Assembly: GCA_038231255.1 (NCBI GenBank)
Contig: JBBRLR010000012.1
Span: forward strand, 1 to 64,000
Length of the DNA stretch: 64,000 bases
Source of the DNA: JALYUS01 sp038231255
Lineage (GTDB): Bacteria > Chloroflexota > Chloroflexia > Thermomicrobiales > JALYUS01
Reading direction: 5' to 3'
Positions 7,801 to 14,723 of the stretch are shown here, in pieces (position 1 is the first letter of the stretch; each line of letters begins with the position of its first letter). The translations under genes were made by a program, and so were the position numbers. The notes under the pieces are model-generated. The model did not search any database. It worked only from the letters and a program-made list of their open reading frames with translations, and was not told the origin of the DNA.

Positions 7801-9259
7801 CCAGCCTGCGTCACCGGTCTCGCTCTCGCAGTCTAGAAAGCCTGCGCTACCGTGGGGTGCGCTGGCGCTGGCGAGTCTTGTTGTCGGTGCACTGTATTGC
7901 ACGAATGCGTGGGATTTCCCCACGGCGCTGGCGCTCATCGGGCTAGGGCTTGTCGTGCGGTTTCGCGCGATCCGGCTTTCGTGGCTGCGGTCGGTTGGCT
8001 ATGCCGGTAGTTGCGTAATGCTGGTTGGGATCGTCGCGTATCTGTGCTACCTCCCGTTCTTCACACACTTTCAGTCGCTCTACGGTTCGCTGGCGCGGGT
8101 CCGAGAGCCGTCGCCACTTGGCGGGTTTCTCGTCATTTTCGGCATGCCGTGCCTGCTGATCGCGGGCGCGCTCCTGCTCATGCGCCCGGCGCGCGGCTGG
8201 TTCGCGGCGCTGCGTGCCGATGCGCGCTGCACGGTCATCGCCGTGGTGGGCGCGGGCGCACTCGGCGCGGCAATCGCCTCGCGCTATTTGGTACTCGTCG
8301 TCACATTGCCGTTGCTCTGTACCCTCGCGCTCATGTGGGTGCGGATGGACGCGCAACCGGGGCGACGGATCGCCTTCGGGATCGCGGGTGTTGGCCTCGG
8401 CCTGCTTTCCGTGATCGAGGTTGTTTTCCTCGCAGATGACTTAATCGGTGGCGACTTCGAGCGGATGAATACCGTCTTTAAGTTCGATTTCCAGGCATGG
8501 ACATTGCTCGCGTTCGCTGCGGTCGCGTTCCTGAGCATTATCGTGGAGCGATGGCGCGCGACGCCCGTCGCCTGGCATGTCGCCGTCTCGTGGTTTCTCG
8601 GTGTGGCTGTTCTCCTGTCGCTCTTCTATCCGCTCTTCGGCACGCCCGCGCGGCTGGGGCAGCGGATGCCACCGACACCGACCGCCGCCGGACTCGACGG
8701 GTTCGCGTGGATGGAGACCGGCTCTGTGGCCGCCGATCAGTTCAACAACAGCGGGAGCGGTGAGCCGGTCTTCTTCGCCGACGATCTCGGCCTGATTCGC
8801 TGGTTGAACGCCACGGTGCGCGGGACGCCGGTGATCGCGGAGGCGAGCATCGGGCCGTATCGCGGCAATGGGTCGCGGATTTCCAGCGCGACGGGTTTCC
8901 CGACGATCATCGGCTGGGAGCGGCATGAGGAGCAACAGCGTGATCGCCTCCTGCTCCCCGCGCGTGTGGAGGATGTCCGGCACATCTACACGAGTGCGGA
9001 ACCGCGCGCCGTTCAGGATGTTCTCGACCGCTATCATGTGCGGTACATCGTCGTTGGCGATGTCGAGCGGATGACGAAACTCGGCGCGGGGCAGATCGGC
9101 GCGCAGCGGAATGGCGAGGCGTACGCCTCGTCGGCGGGGCTGGCGACCCTCAATCGGATGGTGGATCAGGGGATGCTGCACGTCGCGTGGCAGTCCGGCA
9201 CGACGCTGCTGTACGAAGTCGCCGGTGGCTGGCGCGCGGGAGCGACCGATGCTCGCTAG
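4808..9259 (+). CDS. Giant GT39-like plus DUF2298 ('YYY') fusion membrane protein
   Basis: A 1483-residue polytopic membrane protein. Residues ~35-640 look like a GT-C/PMT (GT39-like) glycosyltransferase, with a loop-1 acidic motif HPDE at 67-70 and a multi-helix core. The following ~680-1483 is a DUF2298 domain with the signature INYYYFG (~836-842), LWADLHAHVVALP, TNAWD and FKFDFQAW. GT-C enzymes use polyprenyl-phosphate sugars on the outer face; that activity here is inferred. The frame begins with GTG (4808) then ATG (4811), only 6 bases after a TACACT box, so the mRNA may be leaderless. A palindromic repeat is inserted in frame at about residues 993-1015. It overlaps the second DUF2298 gene by 11 bases, so they are translationally linked. 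The substrate is unknown. Confidence 0.82.
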   Translation: MMRTSANVHRAVIAPSTDVGRVVARRPGTGRAVRRLARSPWLLLPIALIAFALRVHGLNWDDGYHLHPDERNITIVITERILPDWPPRWDALLDPNHSPLNPRSDDPATGQPRDFAYGSLPLFVTKGVAASMQVVTSTPWTNYDHIYLVGRVLSALLDLGTLLIVYALARRYGRVYANFAAALFAVCVLQIQLAHFFATDTWVTFFATAAVLAFVRAAERQHARDFIVAGALVGAAVASKASVAFLAFPAIASLAIVAFRTYAAHTCDGEAAVAPPLRTLYLALTTFWAALITFAISEPYALVRLRTYLNAVGTQARLVRGDLDYPYTRQYVGTGLLYHLRNLVFWGMGPALGVLVLTGLGWATVRAWRRRATVDLILLAWVVPYLLYTLPQSVKFMRYLQPAFPALIVLGVALIRDLTHARSYRVAMRWKAIIALLRASGRVAAGIVLVCTALWAVAFSTIYDRAHSRVGASEWIAANIPAGATIATEVWDDPLPLSVPGVPGYECVRLGADPNACTGLDLYPDEGSGEARLQYIARALAQSDAIVESSNRLYGSIPKLPWRYPVTIRYYDLLFAGKLGFTKVYDETVSPHLGPWQIRDQRADESFTVYDHPRVTIFRKTETLSVAQLRPLFADVLTTQALPQRDPPAKSLLLSGPVEDLPAVSDRAWAGPIGRNGGVAVLLYLALFELFGLIGWACVARLFRRFPDCGWGLGKLVGWLGCAYVVWLGASVQLFAFTLPSCVASVAAACLVALGLFWRQRRMFRAFIRASWRTMVAAEVTTLAGFALFLAFRLKNPDLWQTYWGGEKPFEMAHLNAILRSAHFPPYDPWYAGGYINYYYFGSYLHAFAMKLTGIAPEVAFNVAVPITMALVWGAAFSTGAALWVAVRRKFHRDRGAIVGGVAATVAVGLFGNLDAFGQMAGALRDGLGLRGAMDRFDFWESTRIIPGTINEFPFFSGLWADLHAHVVALPFAILAIAVSVAIATASELQNNSVAQAFQPASPVSLSQSRKPALPWGALALASLVVGALYCTNAWDFPTALALIGLGLVVRFRAIRLSWLRSVGYAGSCVMLVGIVAYLCYLPFFTHFQSLYGSLARVREPSPLGGFLVIFGMPCLLIAGALLLMRPARGWFAALRADARCTVIAVVGAGALGAAIASRYLVLVVTLPLLCTLALMWVRMDAQPGRRIAFGIAGVGLGLLSVIEVVFLADDLIGGDFERMNTVFKFDFQAWTLLAFAAVAFLSIIVERWRATPVAWHVAVSWFLGVAVLLSLFYPLFGTPARLGQRMPPTPTAAGLDGFAWMETGSVAADQFNNSGSGEPVFFADDLGLIRWLNATVRGTPVIAEASIGPYRGNGSRISSATGFPTIIGWERHEEQQRDRLLLPARVEDVRHIYTSAEPRAVQDVLDRYHVRYIVVGDVERMTKLGAGQIGAQRNGEAYASSAGLATLNRMVDQGMLHVAWQSGTTLLYEVAGGWRAGATDAR
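7785..7852 (+). repeat. Palindromic repeat element inserted in frame in a coding gene (copy 1)
   Basis: CGGTAGCGCAGGCTTTC (7785-7801) and GAAAGCCTGCGCTACCG (7836-7852) are perfect 17-base inverted arms, with a secondary CCAGCCTGCG after the first. The element adds about 23 residues to a loop between two membrane helices without breaking the frame. Related copies lie at 10232-10350 and 30198-30276. Confidence 0.85.
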
Positions 9260-11822
9260 TGCAGTCGGCTGGGGAGCCGCATGGCTGCTCTGGCTGCTGA
9301 TCCTCGCGGTGATCGCTCTCCCACTCACCTACCGCCTGATGTCGGGCTTGCCGAGTCGCGGGATCGCACTCGCCCCGGTCGTCGGCCTACTGCTCGTCTC
9401 ATGGGTCAGTTGGGCGCTCGCTTCGCTGCATCTCGTGCCGTTCGGTCGCCCATCGCTGTTGTGTTCGGCGCTGATCGTCGCGGCATGTTCGCTGCTCGCG
9501 ATGGTGACGGATCGCGGGCGAATGGCACGGTGGCTGCTGCGACATGGTAGTCTCGCCATCGTGTTTGCGGCGATGTTCCTCGTTGTCTTCGCGCTCTTTT
9601 TCTGGCTGCGCGGCTACTACCCCGACGTGCGCAGCACCGAAAAGCCGATGGAGATTGGCTTTTTGACGAGCACGATGCGCGCGCGCTGGATGCCGCCGCA
9701 TGACGCGTGGCTGTCGGGGTATGGGATCAACTACTACTACTTCGGCTACGTCGAGACGGCGACCCTCGGTCTGCTCGCGGGCGTGCGGCCGGAGGTGGCG
9801 TTCAACTTGATGAGCATTTCGCTCCCGGCGCTGACCTTCTGCGGCGCCAGCGGAATCGCCTACGATCTGCTGGCGCGGTTTCGGCGAGAGCGCGGGATTG
9901 CCGCCGGGAAGTTTCGTCCGCTCGTCGCGTCGGTCGTCGGCGGGTTGCTGGTGGCGATTGCTGGAAACGCATTCGGCTTCGCGCGGCTCTTAACAAATCC
10001 GGCGAGTGTCGTCCACGCGAACTTCTGGACCGGGATCGGCTGGAACAGCACGCGCGTCGTCAAGGATCACATCATCCCCGGTTCGGTCGCCGAGATGATT
10101 ACCGAGTTCCCGCTCTTCAGTTTCCTGTTGGGTGACATCCATCCCCATGTCCTCGCGTTGCCAACCGTCCTGCTGGCGGTTACCGTGGCAATCGGGCACT
10201 GGCTGCGCCCTGCCCATCGCGCCGCGCCTGCCGGTAGTGTAGGCTTCAGCCTGCCTCCCCAGACCGAGACGCACGCTGAAGCCTACGCTTCTGCGGGATT
10301 GCAGATCACTGGGAAAGGGAGGGAGACGCAGGCTGAAGCCCACGCTACCAAGGGGATGCAATTTCTCGCGTGGCTCTGCCCCGACGCCCCACGGTATGTG
10401 TTGACGGCACTGGTGATCGGGGCATTGTACCCGACGAACGCCTGGGATTTGCCGACGTTTGCGCTGCCGATCCTCGCGGCGGTCGTGCTCCGTCGCCCTG
10501 GCTGGCGGTGGCACGCCGTGGGTCGGGCGGCGCTCTTGTGCGTGGGCGCAGTCTTGCTTTATCTGCCGTACTACCTCAATTTCAAGAGTCTGGTCGGCAA
10601 TCCCGGCGATGTGCCCGCATTCGTGCAAAGCCTCGAAGAAATACCGGTGCTCCATACGATCATTCAGACATTCGGGATTGTGACGTGGCCGCATACGAAC
10701 CTGCTTCAATTCCTCGCGGTCTTCGCCGTGCCGCTGCTCGCGGCGAGCACGCTGATTTTTCGTGGCGCTATCGGGCGCCCGCACGCGATCACGGCGAGCG
10801 AGCAGCGCTTCGTGCTCATTGCCGGCGTTGCGGTCGGCGCGGTCGCCCTGCTGACGCGGACGGCGATGTTGCTGCCCACGGGCATTTTCGCGATCGCCGG
10901 TGTTCTGGCTCTGCGTCGGCCCTCTTCCCGCCCGGTGATCGGTCGCGCTTCGTGGCGCGCCTGGACGCCGATGGATCGCGCCGTGACGGGGATTGCCCTG
11001 TATGGCGCGCTGCTGCCGGTGATCCCCGAATTCGTCTTCCTCCGTGACGCCTTCGACAACCGGATGAACACGATGTTCAAGGTAGATTATCAATCGTGGG
11101 TCCTGCTGATGCTCGCGGGTGCGTACGGTGTCGTGACGCTGGTGTGGACGGCGGCAACGGCGTCGCGTACTCCGGCGATCAGTGTGCCGCGCGTCCGATT
11201 CGCCGCCGTGGCGGTCGGATTGGCGCTGCTCACCGTGATGGCGGCGGTCTACCCGATCTTTGTGCCGTACCAGCGGACGGGCCACTTCGGCACTGAGGGC
11301 ACGGACTTTGGCAGCGACGGATTGAGATGGCAGGGCTTGGATGGGTTCCACTATGTGAGCGAATCGAATCCCGATGAGTTCGCGGCGATGCAGTGGCTAC
11401 GCGATCACGCGGGCACGGACGATCATCTGATCGAGGCGGTCGGCAACTCGTACGGCGACTCGCATGGCTGGTTTCAGAGCCGCTTCGCCGCCGCAACCGG
11501 CATCCCCGGTGTGCTCGGCTGGTACTTCCATGAGGCGCAGTGGCGGGGCGGGTCCGATCAGATCGTCACACACATGCTACCCGAGCGCGCCGCCGACATC
11601 GGCACGTTGTACGGGACGACGAACACCGCCGACGCGCGCCGCATCCTCGCCAAGTATCAGATCACCTGGGTGATCGTCGGGCTGACAGAAGAGGAAGGGG
11701 AGGGGCACTGCTCCGTGCCCGTCGGCTGCCCGCCCTATGCCGCGCCGGGCCTCGCGAAGTTCAACGACATGCTCGACCTCGCGTTCCGTCACGGTCGCGT
11801 CTCGATTTATCGCGTGACGTGA
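9249..11822 (+). CDS. DUF2298 ('YYY') polytopic membrane protein, paralogue of the preceding C-terminal half
   Basis: An 857-residue multi-span membrane protein. It repeats the landmarks of the previous protein's C-terminal half: TEKPMEIGFLTSTMR, YGINYYYFGY (INYYYFG from ~160), LGDIHPHVLALP, TNAWDLPTF, FKVDYQSWVLL and a C-terminal soluble part near AMQWLRDHAG. The pair looks like a duplication in which only the first copy gained an N-terminal GT39-like half. DUF2298 proteins occur in Chloroflexota and some archaea; their reaction is not established, and a role in glycan transfer is inferred. The ATG at 9249 overlaps the upstream stop (9257-9259). Residues ~328-367 are encoded by a palindromic repeat at the loop position matching the insertion in the paralogue. 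Confidence 0.8.
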   Translation: MLASAVGWGAAWLLWLLILAVIALPLTYRLMSGLPSRGIALAPVVGLLLVSWVSWALASLHLVPFGRPSLLCSALIVAACSLLAMVTDRGRMARWLLRHGSLAIVFAAMFLVVFALFFWLRGYYPDVRSTEKPMEIGFLTSTMRARWMPPHDAWLSGYGINYYYFGYVETATLGLLAGVRPEVAFNLMSISLPALTFCGASGIAYDLLARFRRERGIAAGKFRPLVASVVGGLLVAIAGNAFGFARLLTNPASVVHANFWTGIGWNSTRVVKDHIIPGSVAEMITEFPLFSFLLGDIHPHVLALPTVLLAVTVAIGHWLRPAHRAAPAGSVGFSLPPQTETHAEAYASAGLQITGKGRETQAEAHATKGMQFLAWLCPDAPRYVLTALVIGALYPTNAWDLPTFALPILAAVVLRRPGWRWHAVGRAALLCVGAVLLYLPYYLNFKSLVGNPGDVPAFVQSLEEIPVLHTIIQTFGIVTWPHTNLLQFLAVFAVPLLAASTLIFRGAIGRPHAITASEQRFVLIAGVAVGAVALLTRTAMLLPTGIFAIAGVLALRRPSSRPVIGRASWRAWTPMDRAVTGIALYGALLPVIPEFVFLRDAFDNRMNTMFKVDYQSWVLLMLAGAYGVVTLVWTAATASRTPAISVPRVRFAAVAVGLALLTVMAAVYPIFVPYQRTGHFGTEGTDFGSDGLRWQGLDGFHYVSESNPDEFAAMQWLRDHAGTDDHLIEAVGNSYGDSHGWFQSRFAAATGIPGVLGWYFHEAQWRGGSDQIVTHMLPERAADIGTLYGTTNTADARRILAKYQITWVIVGLTEEEGEGHCSVPVGCPPYAAPGLAKFNDMLDLAFRHGRVSIYRVT
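10232..10350 (+). repeat. Palindromic repeat element inserted in frame in a coding gene (copy 2, compound)
   Basis: CGGTAGTGTAGGCTTCAGCC (10232-10251) pairs with GGCTGAAGCCCACGCTACCA (10331-10350). A further arm, GCTGAAGCCTACGC, lies inside at about 10275-10288, so this is a three-arm or nested copy. It encodes about 40 in-frame residues (GSVGFSLPP..., then HAEAYASAG and AEAHATKG) in the loop of the DUF2298 protein. Confidence 0.82.
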
Positions 11823-11866
11823 GTGGAGCGTTTCATATCCGTCCTGCCTCGAAAGGATGTGAAATC

Positions 11867-12865
11867 ATGGTGATACCACGACCGGACGTAGATGTGCCGA
11901 TGCCAATCCCGCTCGTTTTTTTCGGCTCGCCGCCCTTCGCCGTGCCGACACTGACCGCTCTTGCGATGGATGCCCGGTATGATGTTCGCCTCGTTGTCAC
12001 GCAGCCGCCGCGTCCGTCCGGGCGCGGCCGGCAGGTGCATCGGAGCGCCGTCCACGAAGCGGCCGACGCGCGCGGCCTGCCGGTGCTCGCGCCGGAGCGA
12101 TTGCGCGATCCGGCTGTTGTGGCGCAACTGGGCGCGGTCGCGCCATCGCTGTTCGTCGTCGCGGCATACGGCAAAATCCTGCGCCCCGATGTCCTGGCGA
12201 TACCGGATCGCGGGACGCTGAATGTCCACGCGTCGCTGCTGCCGAACTATCGCGGCGCTTCGCCGATCCATGCGGCGATCCTCGACGGCGCGACCGAGAC
12301 GGGCGTTTCGATCATGCTGATGGATGTCGGGCTGGACACCGGGCCGGTACTCGCGCGGCAACGCATACATATCCCCGAAGACGCAACAACAGTTTCGTTG
12401 AGCGAGTCTCTCGCGGACTTGGGTGCATCCTTGCTGGTTGAGACGGCCGTCCGATGGGTGAAAGGGGAGATAACGCCGTCGCCACAGGACGACCGCGCGG
12501 TGACAGTGACGCGCCTCATCGAGAAGGAGGACGGAAACGCCCGGTGGGAGGATTCGGCGGCGCGAATCGTGCGGATGGAGCACGCATATCGGCCATGGCC
12601 GGGCGTGTTTACGTTTCTTGGCGCGAAGCGACTGCTGCTGCACGATCTTCGCGCCGCCGAACCTCTCTCGGTTGGCGTTTCTCCCGGCACAATTGTCGCG
12701 ATTGACGCGGACGGTATGCGCGTCCGCGCGGGCGACGGCGATGTGCGCGTCGCGCGCGTGCAGCCCGAGGGCAAAGCGCCAATCGCCGCTGCCGCCTTTG
12801 CGAGTGGGCGACCGGGGCTTGTCGGTACCCGTCTGACGATGACGCCGACGAGCCAGAGCGAGTAG
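11867..12865 (+). CDS. fmt: Methionyl-tRNA formyltransferase
   Basis: A 332-residue Fmt. It formylates the amino group of Met-tRNA(fMet) with 10-formyltetrahydrofolate before initiation. The formyltransferase domain (~12-220) shows VFFGSPPFAVPTL, the folate-binding HASLLPNYRGASPI and MLMDVGLDTGPVLARQ. The C-terminal OB-like domain follows, with AYRPWPGVFT and VQPEGKAPI. The ATG at 11867 follows GAAAGGA at 10 bases. A second in-frame ATG at 11900 (MPIPLVFFG) would match the usual family N-terminus more closely. It starts 44 bases after the DUF2298 gene. The usual partner def is not adjacent. Confidence 0.95.
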   Translation: MVIPRPDVDVPMPIPLVFFGSPPFAVPTLTALAMDARYDVRLVVTQPPRPSGRGRQVHRSAVHEAADARGLPVLAPERLRDPAVVAQLGAVAPSLFVVAAYGKILRPDVLAIPDRGTLNVHASLLPNYRGASPIHAAILDGATETGVSIMLMDVGLDTGPVLARQRIHIPEDATTVSLSESLADLGASLLVETAVRWVKGEITPSPQDDRAVTVTRLIEKEDGNARWEDSAARIVRMEHAYRPWPGVFTFLGAKRLLLHDLRAAEPLSVGVSPGTIVAIDADGMRVRAGDGDVRVARVQPEGKAPIAAAAFASGRPGLVGTRLTMTPTSQSE

Positions 12866-12882
12866 CGCCATGCGGTGCAGCG

Positions 12883-12891
12883 TGCTATAAC
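12883..12891 (+). promoter_or_regulatory. Extended -10 promoter for the ABC exporter pair
   Basis: TGCTATAAC (12883-12891) in the 61-base gap after fmt, followed 35 bases later by the ATG of the first ABC gene. Confidence 0.45.
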
Positions 12892-12926
12892 AATTACGTC
12901 GGTAGTGTGGAGCGAAAGGACGCCGC

Positions 12927-14708
12927 ATGCACCTGATTTTCCGGATGATGCGCTACCTCCGCCCGTATCGGCGTCAGGCGATCGGGTCATACACGGCGCT
13001 AATTCTCGCCATTCTCCTGCAACTTGCTGTGCCGCTCCTCGTCCGGCAGATCATCAACTCGGCGATCGGCGCCGGCGATCGACGTTTTCTCGTCATCGCG
13101 GCGGTGGGCATCGTCGTCGTCACGCTTGGGCAATCCACGTTCATGTACACGCGCTCGTACTGGCTCCAGTATTTGGCCGAGCGTGTCGCCTTTGACTTCC
13201 GCAACGAGATGTACCTGCATCTGGAACGGCTCTCGTTCTCCTTCTACGACACCGCACAGACCGGGCAACTGCTTTCCCGCGCGACGGAGGATGTCAACAA
13301 CATCCGGCGCTTCTTCATGTTCGGGCTGCGGATGGCCGTACAATCCGGGCTGCTGCTGCTCGGTGTGGCGATCGTCATGCTGCGCCTGAACTGGCAACTG
13401 GCGCTGCTCGCCCTCTCGACCGTGCCGTTTTTGCTTTGGGTGACGCTCTGGTTCAGCACCTCGATCCGACCGCTCTTTTTGCGCGCGCAGACGCAGTTCG
13501 GCGTGACGATGAACGCGTTGCAGGAGAATCTGGCGGGCGTGCGGGTCGTGCGGGCCTTCGCGCGGGAGGACTTCGAGATCGCGAAGTTCGAACGCGAGGC
13601 GACCGCGCTCTATGACCGGCAGATGGACGCGGCGCGCCGCTGGACGTTTGTTTTCCCGCTGATGTCCTTCATCACCGGCCTCGGCATCGCGATCATCATC
13701 GGGTACGGCGGTTCGGCGGTGATCCGGCATGATTTGCAGGTTGGCACGCTGCTCGCCTTTTATCTCTACCTGACGATGCTCGCCGAGCCGGTGCGCAATG
13801 TGGGCTGGATCGTCAACAATGTGGCGCGCGCCCAGGCATCGGCGGAGCGCGTTTTCGAAATACTCGACAAGAAGCCGCAGATTTTCTCGCCCCCGGAGCC
13901 GCACCGGCCCGACGCCGTGCGCGGCCACGTTGTCCTCGACAATGCGCAGTTTGCGTACTCGACGGAAACGCGGGATGTGCTGCGCGGCGTTTCGATTGAC
14001 GCGCCGCCCGGATCGGTGACGGCGCTGCTCGGCGCGACGGGCAGCGGCAAAAGCAGCATCATCCAATTGCTGCCGCGCTTCTACGATGCGACCGCCGGTG
14101 CGATCCGGGTTGACGGTGTGGATGTGCGCGACTGGGATTTGGCGATCCTGCGCAAGAATGTTGGGCTGGTGTTGCAGGAGACATTCCTGTTCTCCGTTTC
14201 GATCCGCGAGAACATCGCCTACGGCAATGACGACGCGACGGAACAGCAGGTCGTCGCGGCGGCGAAAGCGGCCCAGGCGCACGACTTCATCGCTGCGCTG
14301 CCGAGCGGCTACGACACGCTGCTCGGCGAGCGCGGCGTCAACCTTTCCGGTGGGCAGAAACAGCGGCTGGCGATTGCGCGTGCGTTGCTTCTCAACCCGC
14401 GCATCCTGATCCTCGATGACGCGACGAGCAGCGTGGACATGGAGACGGAATACGAGATTCAGCGCGCCCTGAACATCCTGATGGAGGGCCGCACGACCTT
14501 TATCATCGCCCAGCGCCTGAGTAGCGTGCGGAATGCGGATCAGATCTGCGTGTTGAGCGAGGGGCAGATCGTCGAACGGGGTACACACGCCGATTTGCTT
14601 TCCCACGGCGGCTTGTACACCGAACTGCACGGCCTCCAGATGCGCGATGAGGATGTAATTGCGGCGGAGTTTCGCGCCGACCTGCCGGTCGAGGGCGATG
14701 GTGACTAA
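12927..14708 (+). CDS. ABC exporter half-transporter, degenerate-ATPase-site subunit
   Basis: A 593-residue fused TMD-NBD protein. About six membrane helices (~20-310) precede an NBD with Walker A GATGSGKSS (~368-376), Q-loop LQETFLF, signature LSGGQKQRLAIARAL (from 473) and Walker B ILILDD (493-498). The catalytic Glu is replaced by Asp498, as in the TM287/BmrC-type partner of heterodimeric exporters. It should pair with the next gene, 15 bases downstream. Together they would export a lipid, drug or peptide across the cytoplasmic membrane; no substrate is indicated. The ATG at 12927 follows GAAAGGA. Confidence 0.92.
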   Translation: MHLIFRMMRYLRPYRRQAIGSYTALILAILLQLAVPLLVRQIINSAIGAGDRRFLVIAAVGIVVVTLGQSTFMYTRSYWLQYLAERVAFDFRNEMYLHLERLSFSFYDTAQTGQLLSRATEDVNNIRRFFMFGLRMAVQSGLLLLGVAIVMLRLNWQLALLALSTVPFLLWVTLWFSTSIRPLFLRAQTQFGVTMNALQENLAGVRVVRAFAREDFEIAKFEREATALYDRQMDAARRWTFVFPLMSFITGLGIAIIIGYGGSAVIRHDLQVGTLLAFYLYLTMLAEPVRNVGWIVNNVARAQASAERVFEILDKKPQIFSPPEPHRPDAVRGHVVLDNAQFAYSTETRDVLRGVSIDAPPGSVTALLGATGSGKSSIIQLLPRFYDATAGAIRVDGVDVRDWDLAILRKNVGLVLQETFLFSVSIRENIAYGNDDATEQQVVAAAKAAQAHDFIAALPSGYDTLLGERGVNLSGGQKQRLAIARALLLNPRILILDDATSSVDMETEYEIQRALNILMEGRTTFIIAQRLSSVRNADQICVLSEGQIVERGTHADLLSHGGLYTELHGLQMRDEDVIAAEFRADLPVEGDGD

Positions 14709-14723
14709 TGAGGTGTTCCGCCG

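Noticed and set aside
10231..10290. Repeat array that might be a CRISPR
   Set aside because: Only a compound palindrome with three different arms; no regular repeat-spacer structure, no leader, no cas genes.
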